In this document: positions 36,335 through 48,285 of the stretch, in pieces
Numbering within the stretch: the first letter of the stretch is position 1
How the letters are laid out: the number at the start of each line of letters is the position of its first letter
Source: Juglans regia
Lineage: Eukaryota > Streptophyta > Magnoliopsida > Fagales > Juglandaceae
Direction of reading: 5' to 3'
DNA length: 64,000 nt
NCBI RefSeq assembly: GCF_001411555.2
Contig: NC_049916.1
Span: 22,847,558 to 22,911,557, forward strand
Notes under the pieces: generated by a model
Database searches by the model: none
What the model saw: only the letters and a program-made list of their open reading frames with translations
What the model was told of the DNA's origin: nothing
Made by a program: the position numbers and the translations under genes

Positions 36335-37675
36335 TCTATAGATCAGCCGGTCCACCAAACACACACCCCACACTTGACGTGTCAGACCGGGTTTACTAAC
36401 AACGAACCGGTTCTGACCTTAGCCCCCCTTACTCCTCGAAGCCCTCAATCCCTCCCCTTTCGAATTTGAAAACCCACACTAGGGATCGTTTGGTTGTTAG
36501 AATTGAAATCAGTCGTTGTCTCTACCTCCATATTCTTTCTTAAAGTATTATCAAATTGGTCGACGAATTCCTTCAAAGTCGTATCGGAATAGACATACTC
36601 GTAAAAAAAATCATTCATGCTTTCTGACCGTTTTGTCGTGCTCATACCAGCCTTCATCTACACTTGTGAGATCACAAGAGTTTTGTCTTCTTGGGGCTCA
36701 CATTACTGTAGTTGCGCGCATTCTCAACAGTTGTGAAACCCATTTGCTATTCTTACTCAAGGTCGCAATTAAAGTTATCAGCATATGGTTTCTTGATTGG
36801 AAACAAAAACTCCACTAACCACAGCATTCAAATGTGATGTTCATTGTACGGAAAGAGAAAGAAAGGCAGCAGTAGCAGCAACAAGAAGAAGAAAACGCAA
36901 TGACCTCAAACTTATATTACCACCTTCTTATATTCCTTCAATTCCTCGGCATCACAAAAATGGAAGCCAAAGATGAAACAATAAAAAAGTAGTCACTAGA
37001 AAATGAAGAGCAGCCAAAAACCAAGGAAAGAAAGAACGAGTCTTGGAAGCAAAGCTTGCAACATCGAAGAGCTCAATGTTAGCCAAGAAAAAATCCCAAA
37101 AAATAAATGGAGCTTAATGCTTACCTGAAGAAAGTTGTGAATCAATGGCTGACGAAAAAGATTGATTTCAGGGTTTGGTTTAGCAGAAAAAATAAGCTTA
37201 GAGAGGGGAGGGGAGAGAGAGCTAAGGACCCTCCATTAGGCAGAAAGTAACAAAAGCTTTTGCTGGCCAATGTGAAACTCTATGCATTAAAATAACTCTT
37301 CTAAACAAAATGAAACATAACAAAAAAGGAGTTACCTCTTGTTGCAGAGCAGATTGGCGGCGAAACAGAGGTAGAAGTCGCGGGTGCTGGGCAGTGATTG
37401 GCAAAGGGTGGCCGACGAGTTGAGGGTGCGTCGCACGGTGGCGCTGGTGGAGGGAGGGTGATGCTGGTGCTGGGGGCCGAGTAGTCCCCGTGAAATGAGG
37501 GTGCTGGGCGATGAGAGGTACGGGAGGGAGGGAGGGGGGCATGGGAGCGGGATGGTTTCAATATGTGGGGTCGCTGTGCTCAAATGCTTTTTAGCAGGAA
37601 GGGAAAAAAAAAAGGATAGTCCCGTTAGGTGTGGGGTGTTTGTTGATGAACAATGGCTGATTAGTAGAAAAACTC
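36335..37675 (-). mobile_element. Internally deleted, inverted MULE (element B)
   Basis: It has a family end at each side and inverted pieces of the same transposase: 36486-36657 mirrors about 35456-35600, and 36676-36755 mirrors about 34530-34605. The coding middle between them is deleted, so this is a non-autonomous derivative lying head to head with element A. The right end (37345-37675) is GC-rich and gives spurious open frames on both strands. Confidence 0.75.
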
Positions 37676-37898
37676 CCCATGTGGGATACGAAACCGTCAG
37701 GTTGGAACGATTAAGGGGTTGCTAGGAGAACTTCAACAATCCACTGGATGTGTAAAAGCAGATGTACCACATTCCAATGACTGCAGCTTATTGATATCAC
37801 TCACGCATCTTTGATCAAGGAATTTTCCTGAGTTCTTTCAACTTGAAATCCATATAAAACCATCCCCATGTTGGAGTTTGAGGAAGCAACAGATATAA

Positions 37899-38662
37899 GC
37901 TCTCTTAGGAGAAACTAAACTGACAGATTCAACGTTATGGTAAAGATTTGGTCAGAAGAAAAAAAAAATATTTGTAGTGTTTTTGTGGCCTTCTCTCTAA
38001 ATACCTGGACGAACTCAGCAGCAGAAAGTAAGTATCGTGCTTTAGATTATACTGGCTTCTACAACAAAGTTTTTTTTACCATGCAACCCTTTGCTAGGCA
38101 GCCACAGAATTGTAACAGAGAATTTGACAGTCCTCTCTATATTTGAACATAATTGCTTCCCATCGTATGCTTGAAGACAATAAAGAGATTTTTGTTTTGT
38201 TTTTTTTTTTTTTTTTTTTTAAGAACAGTAAAAATATAAAAAGCACTTCTTTTTCCGTTTCATTGTATACTTCGAGCACCCTGGAATTTTCCAACTTCCC
38301 GAATCAAGTTCGATTGAGACAAGGGCATGTCATCCTTTCATCCTGCAAAAGTGGGAAATTCTTGTTTCTAGGAGTGACGTTCAAATAAAATGTAAACACG
38401 AACATCACAAAATGAAATGAACCGTGGAAGATCTTGATATTTCTTTAGCATTTGAAGATGCATTCTGGCTTAGAGCGACATTGGGCATGGTTAGAGTGAA
38501 GTGCGGGATGGATAGAAAGAAAGGATGTGTCATTTTGATTTTTGTGCAACAAAACAGCAAATTGTCTGCTGCTGTTGTGGAGAGGCTGCCATTTTCTGAA
38601 GTGCACATAACACATTCCAAATTTATTCTAACGAGTAAATACAAACATGCACATTACATACT
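37899..38662. other. Gap between LIP2p relic and At4g14100-like gene
   Basis: Nothing recognised except a poly-T run of about 23 (38197-38220) and the likely 3' UTR of the neighbouring minus-strand gene. Confidence 0.4.
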
Positions 38663-39447
38663 TCAGAGTTTATTACTGGAGCCTCGAAGTACTCCACCCA
38701 TAAAATGCTCCCGAGAAGCGCCGGTGATGGCAAATTGTGCAGTTGGGTCGGATCCAATACCCCTCCTGTCGAAACAGTACAGAGGGGCTTGCCACTGGGC
38801 ATCCTCGAGCACGGCTCCCACTTCAAACGTCATGACATGTGCATCCATCCCTGCACATCTTTTACAATTCATGTTAAGAGACAAGTTTCGTTTCCGAACA
38901 GTACTCTGACTGAAACGGAAGATTTCTTTAGCAGCATGTTGTGTTTGGTTTTTAATATATATGAATACGTACCCGTGTAAAAAATCCAACGAACGGGCCT
39001 CTTGGAGACGACATCCTCATAGTACCAAATGAAGTCCACCTTCTCCCAAACATTGCAGAGGAAGCCATCGACTCGCTGCTGACCCAGATAGTTGGCGCCG
39101 TCGAGCCAATTTGGGCGAAGAATACCCACCTCAAAGTGCATGGTCCTGCACTCTTTGTTCGAGTCCAATGTGTAGAAGAAGGAAGTACCATTGTTCCATT
39201 CAAGGTCGTAGAGAAGCTTGCCCAGCTGGTTCTGTATGATGTTGAAGTTCCGGCCATTGGGCCAATCGTACCAGAGATCGACTATCTGAAGGGAGCCGCT
39301 GTTGTTCATGAAGAGTATGGAGTGGAATTGGTGCGGCCATGGGGCTGGTGTTGGATATTCCTCTCTGGATTTGCAGAGAGAAATGGAAAGGAAGAAGAAG
39401 AAGAGGAGGAGGATGGATATGCTGATGGGTTTGGCTACAGAGGCCAT
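38663..39447 (-). CDS. Secreted At4g14100-like protein of unknown function
   Basis: Two exons: 38973-39447 and 38663-38850, phase 1, 220 residues. The start MASVAKPIS is chosen because a clear signal peptide follows ([18 protein letters not shown]) and no upstream ATG gives one. The body has family blocks: [70 protein letters not shown] and [19 protein letters not shown]. It matches a plant family typified by At4g14100, which databases label loosely as a glycosyl transferase; I see no known catalytic motif. Paired Cys residues and N-glycosylation sites (NNSG, NNGT) fit an exported protein. Function is unknown. Confidence 0.9.
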
Positions 39448-40589
39448 TGTCGTTGCCCTCCTCGAAGAACACCTTACGAGACAGAGAGCATCGGAGAAAA
39501 GGACGCGTGGTTGGTATGTGGATTTCTTTTCAATATCCGAGTGCTTGGTATAGAATATGCACACGAGGCATTCGATTATTTTCTGGTTCACTTACAAACA
39601 AACAGAGCGCAATGGTACCGATGCGAATTCAATTTTCAAGATGAAAAAGCCCCAAATGGCAAGTAATTTTTTTTTTATTAGTAGAAAATGGCAAGTAATT
39701 TCGCGCTACTTCTCAGTCTTTTGACTCTTTTCTATAATTCATTTAAAAAAAAGAAATCACATTGTATCTAATATTACTTTTACACCCATCATTTGCCGAA
39801 TGAAAATCGTGCCAAATACATGAATCAGGGAATGACTCGTCGTTCCATATTTGTTGGTCTGAAACCAAGAAAAGATCACCACTCGACTATTTTTGAATCA
39901 GTCCAAAACAGTCATTTTTATGATAAAAACAATGGGTTCGCCACTCTTCGCAAAAGGGATCCAAAAAGTCCAGCCCAAAAAAGCTCGACGCGGCCAATGA
40001 TCACAAGCAAGATACGATGGACGTAAATGTGATATCCTCAAACTATTAATCCCCAGATCGAAAGAAAAATAAACATTCCAAAATGCCAAACTCGAGACAA
40101 CTAAAATCAATTTATACCTAATTTGATAACATCTGTTACAAAATTTGCAGACATTTCAATCTCATTAACTGAATAATACAGGTTCACAATATCATCGGCA
40201 CTGCACAACTATAACAAACACTTCAATTGGCTCACAAACTCACCGGTTGATTCTCCGTATCTTGCCAATAATTGGTCGGAAATTAGATGTTGCACCAAAA
40301 GGCCAAACAGGGTGGGGGGGAGCTACCAAAAAACATTTAATTTGCTTGGAAGGTTAGTCATATTCTCTCAATAGCATTTGTAACTGGCCACCTGATGATA
40401 ACTCAAATGACAGTTCATAATTCACGTATTTGGGGCAGACAACAACCCCGTCAAGGTAAGCTCAAAAGACAGTTCATTCTCAGGCATTCTGGGCAGACAA
40501 ATGTCCAATTAAAGAAGTACAAGACAAACATGAACTTTAATACCTCAGTTGAAAATTGCCATAGCATATCGTACAGAGTATGAACTTGT
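39448..40589. other. Gap between At4g14100-like gene and NEF1
   Basis: Promoter of the left gene and 3' UTR of NEF1. Poly-A/T runs at 39667 and 39746. No gene recognised. Confidence 0.4.
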
Positions 40590-43500
40590 CTAAATATACT
40601 TCAATCCGGAGATGTATTGTTGTCTAGAGATTAGAGTCTGTGCCAGGGAATAAATAATTCCTAAAAGCCCCAAAATCCTAATCTTAAGCACATCTGTAAT
40701 TATAACAGATGGCAGATTAAGGGGCAACGTGAGCAATGGCATCCAATCAGGCTGCTTCTTGTAACTCCACACAAACCTGTTGAAAAGGATATGGCTGGGG
40801 AATGTAAGAATAAGGAGGGCCAAGTTCTTTACCACGAAGAACCAATCCGGCCCACCAATTTGGAGGCCCCACCCTGCATTCCCATGCCAGACATCTTCCC
40901 ATATGCTATATATAGCAGTCAAGACCAAGTAAGCTGATATGACCACCGTAACAGGGAAATACCTTTGCTTGTCCCCGAACCCAGCAACAAAATCAGAGTC
41001 CTGGTTGAGCAGCAGTAAAATAGGTGCCAGGAAGAATATAGCACGATTAGATCCACCTGTGAGGTTGATGTTCAAGATAAGGCAGATAGCAAAGCACATC
41101 ACAGTAGCCACATTGCCGACAGCTGGCATCCATGCTCCCTCAGCAGACATCCTCTTGATTGTGAAGGCTGGCACAGTAGAGACCCGCCGCTGCTGCATGA
41201 ATCTCATTCTTGGAGGAAAACTACCAGAGCTGCTTTGACTAGATTGATTGTGTCTAATTCCAACCCTTTCCAAAGCCTTTTCCCTCATAAGTGAGGTAAG
41301 TTCAAACTTTATCTCCAAAGCAATCAGCATAAAGATAGCTGCATATAGACCAAGGAGAGACGTTCTTGCCCCCTCAACAGCCAGCAGAGTCGTGAGCTTC
41401 TTCTCTTCCTCCTCCATGTCTCCAAATCTACTCCCTCCAAGGAAGTTTTTGATTCTCACTTGGCCCTCCAATAGATATGTCACAGGAAAGAGAGCCACCA
41501 GAAGAGCAAATACCCAAGGTAGCACCCTTGTGCTTGAGGCTGATGGGAAATGGGTAAAGACCACAAACACAGAAGCACAGACCATAGTAACAACAATCAG
41601 GGCATGCAGAAGAGGTGTCTGAAGGAAATATTCAGCAGATATGTAGATACCCAGAGAAATCCCCATAGCTATCGAGTAAAATGATCTCAACTCAACAACA
41701 TACTTAATCGGTATGATGGACATAACAGCTGCGAGAGTAAGCAGAAGTGCCAAAATAAGAAGCCAAGATGGCCATGTTGGCTTTGGGGCCATGAAGCCAT
41801 AGATGGACAAGTCATCAGGAGATTGACGAGCATCTTTGTTTAGTTCAGACCGGTAAGCCCATGATAATGGGATGGGTGGCTGCATTATGATAAACAGAAG
41901 GCCCATTGCCACCACCACAACTAGGCATCTCTTAGCAGACTGCACAGGGATGAGAAAGAGAGTTTGGTTAGTTCTTTTTTTTTTCCCCACTTTTTAAGGA
42001 TCCAACTGTCTGCATAAGAATGAACACCATGATGAATTGCTATGTTTTTTCTGTTCACAATGCCAAATCTTCAAAAAGTTTCGAAGTGACTCATAAATTT
42101 GTAACTTAGTTTGTGAAAATGATTGGCCTCATTCTACAAGAAAAGGGAATTGGAGCTGCAGATGTAACATCATGTTGGCTATTAACTAGAGATACAGGGT
42201 GTTAAGAAGCACCAAAGAGGCTAAGCAGTAGATAACACGAAAGAAGAGAGCAATCGCAAGCAATAAAAGCAGAAGACTGAATAGGATAAAAGGGCACAGC
42301 AAAATTTCACATAATTCTTAACCCATATCAACAGAAATGTATTTAAGCCTTGTATTAAGATATAGAAGATGAATTTAAAGAATCACAATATAAATCCAAT
42401 ATGAATCTATATGGGGATCGAGACAAGTTTAGCTACACCAACTATGTGAGACCCAAGTAACAGATTATTAACCTTTCCCCCTTCTTTTCGAGCTCCGGCA
42501 GTTAATGGTATTTATGAAAGAAGAACAAACAAAACAACAATTGCAAAAGAAAAGGCAAGCCTACCAGAACATGAGAGAAGTGGATAGCCACGATTGGTAT
42601 GCAAGCCAATCCAGTAGAGAGAATACAAAATCCCAGAAGTAGACCCTCGGATGGAGGCCTCCCATTCCACCATTGAAGGGCTTCAAAAATTGTCTCCCGG
42701 CAAAACCAGACCGAAAAAGCAACCACACCTGCATGTGCATAACCTTGCCAAGCTTTCATCTTTGCGGCTGTTTTTGATTTATCCCTGCAAAGTCCATAAA
42801 TTGAATAATTACAACATCAATGTTGTTAAGCCTACAAAGTTTTGAGAAACAATAAAATTGTTGAAGAGTGCAACTGAATAATTACTTGTAAAGAAGCAAT
42901 GGGGGAGACACGGCCAATAAAAGAATAGCTGACATCCATACAACAGACTTCGATGTAATGACCAGCATTGCCAGTTTCGAAGAATAGAGGCAAGTCAAAA
43001 TCCAAACTGCCATTTGTCCGATACGATGATCCACAGATAATCTTCTCACTAGAGCCAAACCCACTAAAGTTGTTACAATAACCATGTAGCTTGGATACAT
43101 GACCTCTTCCTCAAATCCATAATAGTAAATGCTGGAGTAATTGAAAAATCGATTCTCAATGTGACATAGCAGCAATGCATGGCTGATTAAACCAACCTCA
43201 CCCAAAAAATGAAATTTTGAGGGTAGAATAGCTAAACCAGGAATAGCCATGGCCAGGACAACATTTGCTATTATGAGCTTACAGAAGGATTTCAGGGACA
43301 TGCCTGCCAACCAAATATTAAGATCCCAGTAATTACGCATCACAAACCATGTGACCATTAAGCTCCCAAGCACAACAAAAGCAAAGTATGATGACAGGCT
43401 CTTCTTTGTGAAAAATCGAGCCAGATAAAAGCCAGCCACTGAAGGCAGTGGAAGGAACTGCAAAAGAAAGGACAAGGAATAACTCATAAGATCTTTTCTT

Positions 43501-46500
43501 TTAATTAATACTCACAAGATTTTATCAGAAAATGCAAAAGGCATGGTCAAAATGCAAAGGAAGTATATAGGAGGAATTACCCAACTAGAAATAGAAAAAG
43601 AGAAGGGAATATCCTGAAAACTCAGCCCATTGAAATATAGAAGCTAACCAAAGGAACTGAGCAGGGACGAAGAAAGTTTAAAGCTCCTCCACAGTCCACT
43701 CGCAATACTTTATTTATTTATTTTTCATAGGTAAATAATACTAAATTTATAACATTCATTTTCCTCCAAATGCACCACTAGACAGATAGGGACCCCCCCC
43801 CCCCCAAAAAAAAAAATATTTAAATTCAATTAAAAATTGGTAAGAAATAATATTGATCAGAAAAAAACTTCTTGAAATCCTTCAAAAGTATGAAAATTTT
43901 CTTCTAAATACAGCTAAAGTTCTTTTTTTTTTAATAAGTAAACGATTGTATTAATAATAATAGGCATAGCCCAAGTACACAAGATGGTATACAAGAGATA
44001 ACACCTATCTAGGAAGGAACAAAGGACAAATCCATCTAAAATTCTTGAGTCTTCTTAAAAGTATGAAAAAAACAGCTTTTTTAAAGTCCATAAATTTTTC
44101 CTTCAAATTATAAAACCCAAAAATATACCACGGTAAATTTAAAAACTTGCAAGGAAGAAAGTATAGGTCACCTCTATATTGTGATAAAGTTGAGGAGAGC
44201 AAGATAGTCGGACCAAATTTAATCCAAAAGATGAAGGATCAAGTGAGAACAATCTGGGAGAATATAACTCTAAAGTCTTTCATTTTTCTTTTTATAGAAA
44301 AAGCCTTTCATTTTTTAAAAATTAAAATGTATCTTTTTCTAAACCTTTAAGGATTGCATATTCTATCCTAAGTTTCTTCAATTGAACTTATCAAAAAAAA
44401 GTTTCTTCAATTGATCTTTCACTTCATGAAAAATACATGAACAAAAAAACAGGAAGATCTCTTATTTCATTTAAATTACGAGTTTTAATATGGCCAATTA
44501 TAGAGTTATATAAAAAAATGTTTGTCATAAATTGAAGGAATAGAGTATGAAATTGCATCTATAATATATTTTGTTTTATAATTACAAGCAACCAAGTGTA
44601 TAATATCACACATAGTAGTCATCGTGTAGATCAATTTGGTACCCCCCAAAGTCACATTTCTGGTTCTGCCACTGCATATAATCCACTCCAATTGGCAAAA
44701 AGGTTTACTAAACTTTTAGGCAAATTCAAGCTAACTCACCACGATAAAAAAAGTCATTCCTCAAGACACCAACACTCTTAACAATGGAGTAAAAGTACTC
44801 CACAAAATTTCCACTCTGTTTGCACATACAACATCAATCATTCATGACATTGCTTTAGGTAAATGGCCATCTCTAATTAACCGTATACACTGCAAGCCCA
44901 TATTCCCAAAATGGTATATAAATGTGATATCTCATATGATAAGGATAAGGGTAGGTGGTATATGGGATCTCACGATACTTGGGAAGGAGAAGTTCTTGCT
45001 CTTTATAAGGTTCCAATGGGGCTCCAATTGTATCATTGACTAGTCTTTTTAGAGTATAAATCATGCGACTTGGGCCTTCCATTGAGGCGTTACAGTAAAT
45101 ATGTAAGGAATGGTACTCAACCAAATGAATGATCCCAAACAGCTCTAATGCAGATGACCATACTAAGAGAGAGACACCGCAATTGACTTGTCTCTAAGCA
45201 TTACTTACACCTACGAAGTAAGATCCCGATTGAAGGCAATAAATATTCATGGTCCCACCTTGACTAGCAAAAGTCACTGCTTTTGGTGTGCTAAAGCTAG
45301 GGATGGCAGTGATAGCACAACAGGCAAGATTTTAGCAAATTCGCACATAATAGGACCTCCCATCATGCCACAATTAATAATCTTAAGTGTGCACATTACA
45401 TGTATATTCTAGTCTTTTACTTCCGTATATATTTTTTATCCACGGCCCACGGGGTCGAGTCAACCCACCTAACTTGGATAAACAGGTCGTGTCGAGTCAA
45501 CCTGAAATATAAGAGTGTTGGGTTTGGGTCATGTCAATTGACCCAATTGGTTAATTGTGTCAGGCTCAGGTTAACTCGTAACTAACTGACATGATACTTC
45601 CCATTCGACAGCCCCAGCTAACACAGATTTTGAAGTTATGTCAAACGTTGAAAGGATGAAACTTGCACGATTTAAAATAATAAAAAGACATTCGTTCGTA
45701 GACAATTTAGTGCTAAATTGTACATTAATATGAGATAGGCGGTTATTGACATAGAATAAATACTTTTCCATAACCATCTTTTGCTCCACGCCAATTATCA
45801 AATCCAATGTAGAGGAAGACGTGTCATTCGTTCAAATCAATCTATGTATTGCGAGTGGCGAAAACGAAAATCACAGTTACTATCCATAAAATTAAAAATC
45901 TAATCGATGGCACATTCTCATTGATTTAGTTCTATTTTGTACATAAATATTTAACGATTAAATTTTCATACCAAGATGGGAAAGCCCACAACGATTGCAC
46001 TGGCGGCGCTAACAATCACAGCCATGGTGGTAAAAGCCAGCGAACTGAAAGCATCGGAAACCATCCCCAAGGCATATGCTGCTGCTCCGGCTGCACCTCC
46101 AAGCATAGTAACAGTCACGAGTAGGTAATTCAACGGCGGCGGAACCTGAATGTATCGCCCGAACGAATGGAAAACCACCCTAATCTCCAAACAGATAACC
46201 ACAACAACCAAAGCAATAGCGCCATTCACCACACGGATGCTATGCAGCTGGCGGGGATTCTTCGTGACCCACCAAAGCGCGTCCCTCGTCGAAGCGTAGA
46301 GTTGGAACAGGAAGGGAACAAAGAAGAGAAGGAACAAATCGGACACTGAAGCGGCGGAGGAAAATATCACAGAGTGGTGAGAGGCGACGTGAAAGACCAG
46401 AGGAAAGAAGAGCAGGTTTAGAGTATGGACGCAGCTCTCAAGCGGACCGAGAATTAAGTTATCGTCGGGGACCTCTCCGCCATGGTACTTGACCTCGTGC

Positions 46501-47225
46501 TTGGTCTTGAAGGAGGAAACTCGAGGAATGGAGTAGAGCCAGTAAAAGATGCAATTGAAGGCGACCAGATAAAAAGAGGCGTTATGCATACCGACGGCGG
46601 AGACAGTAGCCCAAGTAAAGAGAGAGGAGGCGGCGAGTGGGACGCACGCGAAAAGAAGACGCTCGAGCGCGAGTACGATGGAAGGGTTCTCGATTTGGAT
46701 CCATTTGAACTGAAGCGAAGCCCAAACACCGATGAGGAAATTCGTCTCGGCACAGAGGAGGGCAAGGGGGATCGAGGCGGCGGAGAGGCGGAGTGAGGCG
46801 GAGAAGAAGAAGGCAATCTGAGCGAAGAGGAGGGAGAACCAGACGGCGAAGAAGGCACCAGGCTTAAAGTTGAGGGAATCGAGGATGTAGGAGACCATGA
46901 GACCGAGTGTTAGTGTGGCGAGAACAATTGAGGTCCCGCCGAGGTCGAGGATGATGACGGCGCAGGGAACCAGCGCGATGGCGATTCGAGCATTGAAAAC
47001 GAAGGCAGAAGGGGAGAATCGAGAATTCTTGAGGGATCTAGAGGAGGGTGGGGGTGAGGAAGATGAGCTGAAGATAGGGTTAGAACTAGGGTTAGGGTTT
47101 GGGTTAGAGTAAGGGGAGCCATTTCCGAAGGAAGAAGAGGAGGTGGAGGAGGAGAAAGAAGGAGCGCTGACGGAGGATGAGATGTAGGGTCGGAATGACC
47201 GCGGTTGGAGCTCCGGCGGCATCAT
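40590..47225 (-). CDS. NEF1: NO EXINE FORMATION 1 (NEF1) membrane protein
   Basis: Four exons: 45972-47225, 42886-43457, 42565-42784 and 40590-41939; phases 0, 2 and 0 join to 1131 residues. The start is MMPPELQPRSFRPYI; the open frame further upstream begins only with TTG. Residues 10-75 are a Ser/Pro/Asn-rich cytosolic or targeting segment. The rest is a long polytopic membrane protein with about 20 hydrophobic spans. Blocks include FFAVWFSLLFAQIAFFFSAS, LPSVAGFYLARFFTKKSLSS, SIYYYGFEEEVMYPSYMV and FGDKQRYFPVTVVISAYLVL. In Arabidopsis NEF1 (At5g13390) is a plastid integral membrane protein needed for pollen exine formation. Intron 1 (2.5 kb) contains transposon relics. No damage seen. Confidence 0.93.
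43793..43816. repeat. Poly-C/poly-A run in NEF1 intron 1
   Basis: Thirteen C followed by eleven A, a homopolymer junction that is prone to sequencing and replication slippage. Confidence 0.85.
43920..44010 (-). repeat. LINE-like 3' end fragment in NEF1 intron 1
   Basis: A poly-T run then aataagtaaacgattgtattaataataataggcatagcccaag. It resembles the 3' tail of a truncated non-LTR element inserted on the minus strand, and shares ataggcatagcc with the fragment at about 32790. Confidence 0.4.
45425..45620. repeat. Relic of gtgacacgatccg-type element in NEF1 intron 1
   Basis: Contains ggtcgagtcaaccc, aggtcgtgtcgagtcaacc and tgacatgatacttc, echoing the motifs of the element at 9875-10570. Ends are lost. 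Confidence 0.4.
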
Positions 47226-48276
47226 TTTCGCCGCTGTATTGAACAAGTTGCGGGCAGATTGGGAGTGTTGTCCATTCTGGGAAGATAACTAATTTAGTAC
47301 CGTAGAAGTCGTCACGGGCACGGGCTGCTTCGTTTGCCCACTCGGTAGGTATGGGATGGATCCAGGCCCAGGGGGGTTACAAACGGTGTGACATGTTTGT
47401 ACAACTTTGGGCCGTCGGATTACTAATCATATGGAGCAGAGAGTATTGCTATACAGATAAAGTGAGATCTAATATAATTTTAAAAAACAAATTAAAATAT
47501 TAATAATTTTTTAATATAGAAATTTTTCGGAAATTCTTCGCAAAACGGTGTGTTTGGAGTGTTAAAAAAAATATTTTTAAATAGATTTTTTCGGACCACT
47601 TACCGGACATAATAGTGAAAAGTAGATTTTTCATTTTTTGAAACTACTGAAAAGTACATTTATATTATATCTTAATTAAATTTATACGTTTATTATTGAC
47701 ATAAACCTTATTGCTGTTATTTTTATTTTCCTAACAACCTCTTAATTAATTTTTTTTTTATTTTTATTTAACGAGGAAACCTACAAGAAAACATTAGAAG
47801 AAGATAAAGGGGGACAGAACAGGAATTCAGGTGCGTTAAACACAAACTTTGGGTCTAACAACGATAACGATATAGAATTAATGGAACAGTTGCTTTCTAT
47901 GGTTCTGTTGGAAATGGCCCATTTGGCAATATGTGCTTAATAATGTTGACACCTCTGCAGATTTTGTATGCTCTCCATGTTTCTGTCTTCAAAAAGTCCA
48001 GAAAATGTCATTTTGATCGTGGAACTTTCCCGTCTGTACATAAATGCCATATATTTGGAATCAGATCAAATAGTTTCTATTAAATTACAAATTTTTAAGT
48101 AATATTAGATACACGACGTTTTAAATATTGTACACTCTTTTTGAGGTTTATAATTAAAAATTTATTTTTTTCACATAAACTTATTAATTGTTAGCAATCT
48201 ATAAGCTTAATTGGGCTGGGCCTTAATGTAGTACTTTATCACAATAATGTAAGGCCGAGCACAATCCCGTTAAAGT
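47226..48276. other. NEF1 upstream region
   Basis: NEF1 promoter on the left, then AT-rich DNA. No gene or complete element recognised. Confidence 0.4.
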
Positions 48277-48285
48277 ATAACTATT

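Larger units (their letters stand above)
33574..37675. mobile_element. Composite Mutator-like element inserted in LIP2p
   Basis: The outer ends are long inverted repeats: 33574 onward (gagttgttctactaatcagc) matches the reverse of 37675 and leftward (gagtttttctactaatcagc), and the similarity continues for about 400 bp through GC-rich tracts (to about 34000 and 37345). A third, same-family end in forward orientation lies at about 36335. Thus element A (left end plus transposase relic) is followed by a smaller element B, inverted and with both its ends. Coding sequence of LIP2p resumes directly at 37676. No matching 9-bp duplication is left: flanks are tatagtcaa and cccatgtgg. Confidence 0.8.
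31433..37898 (+). pseudogene. Plastid octanoyltransferase (LIP2p) relic, split by a MULE
   Basis: The family attaches octanoyl groups to lipoyl-dependent proteins in plastids. Exons seen: 31433-31700 ([20 protein letters not shown] ... [13 protein letters not shown]), 32118-32268 ([12 protein letters not shown] ... [18 protein letters not shown]), 33472-33569 ([14 protein letters not shown] ... [12 protein letters not shown]), and, after a 4.1-kb insertion, 37676-37898 (PCGIRNRQVGTIKGLLGELQ and on). Splice sites and phases are kept. Damage: two in-frame TAG stops in the first exon (near 31480 and 31519), RGG changed to RCG, the expected catalytic Lys position holding Gln (DKQ against the family NQK), and at least one frameshift in the last piece. 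The Cys of PCG is kept. The first exon with the transit peptide was not found. Confidence 0.85.

Noticed and set aside
46454..46858. Open frames overlapping NEF1 exon 1 on both strands
   Set aside because: Shadows of the GC-rich NEF1 coding sequence, with no family match.
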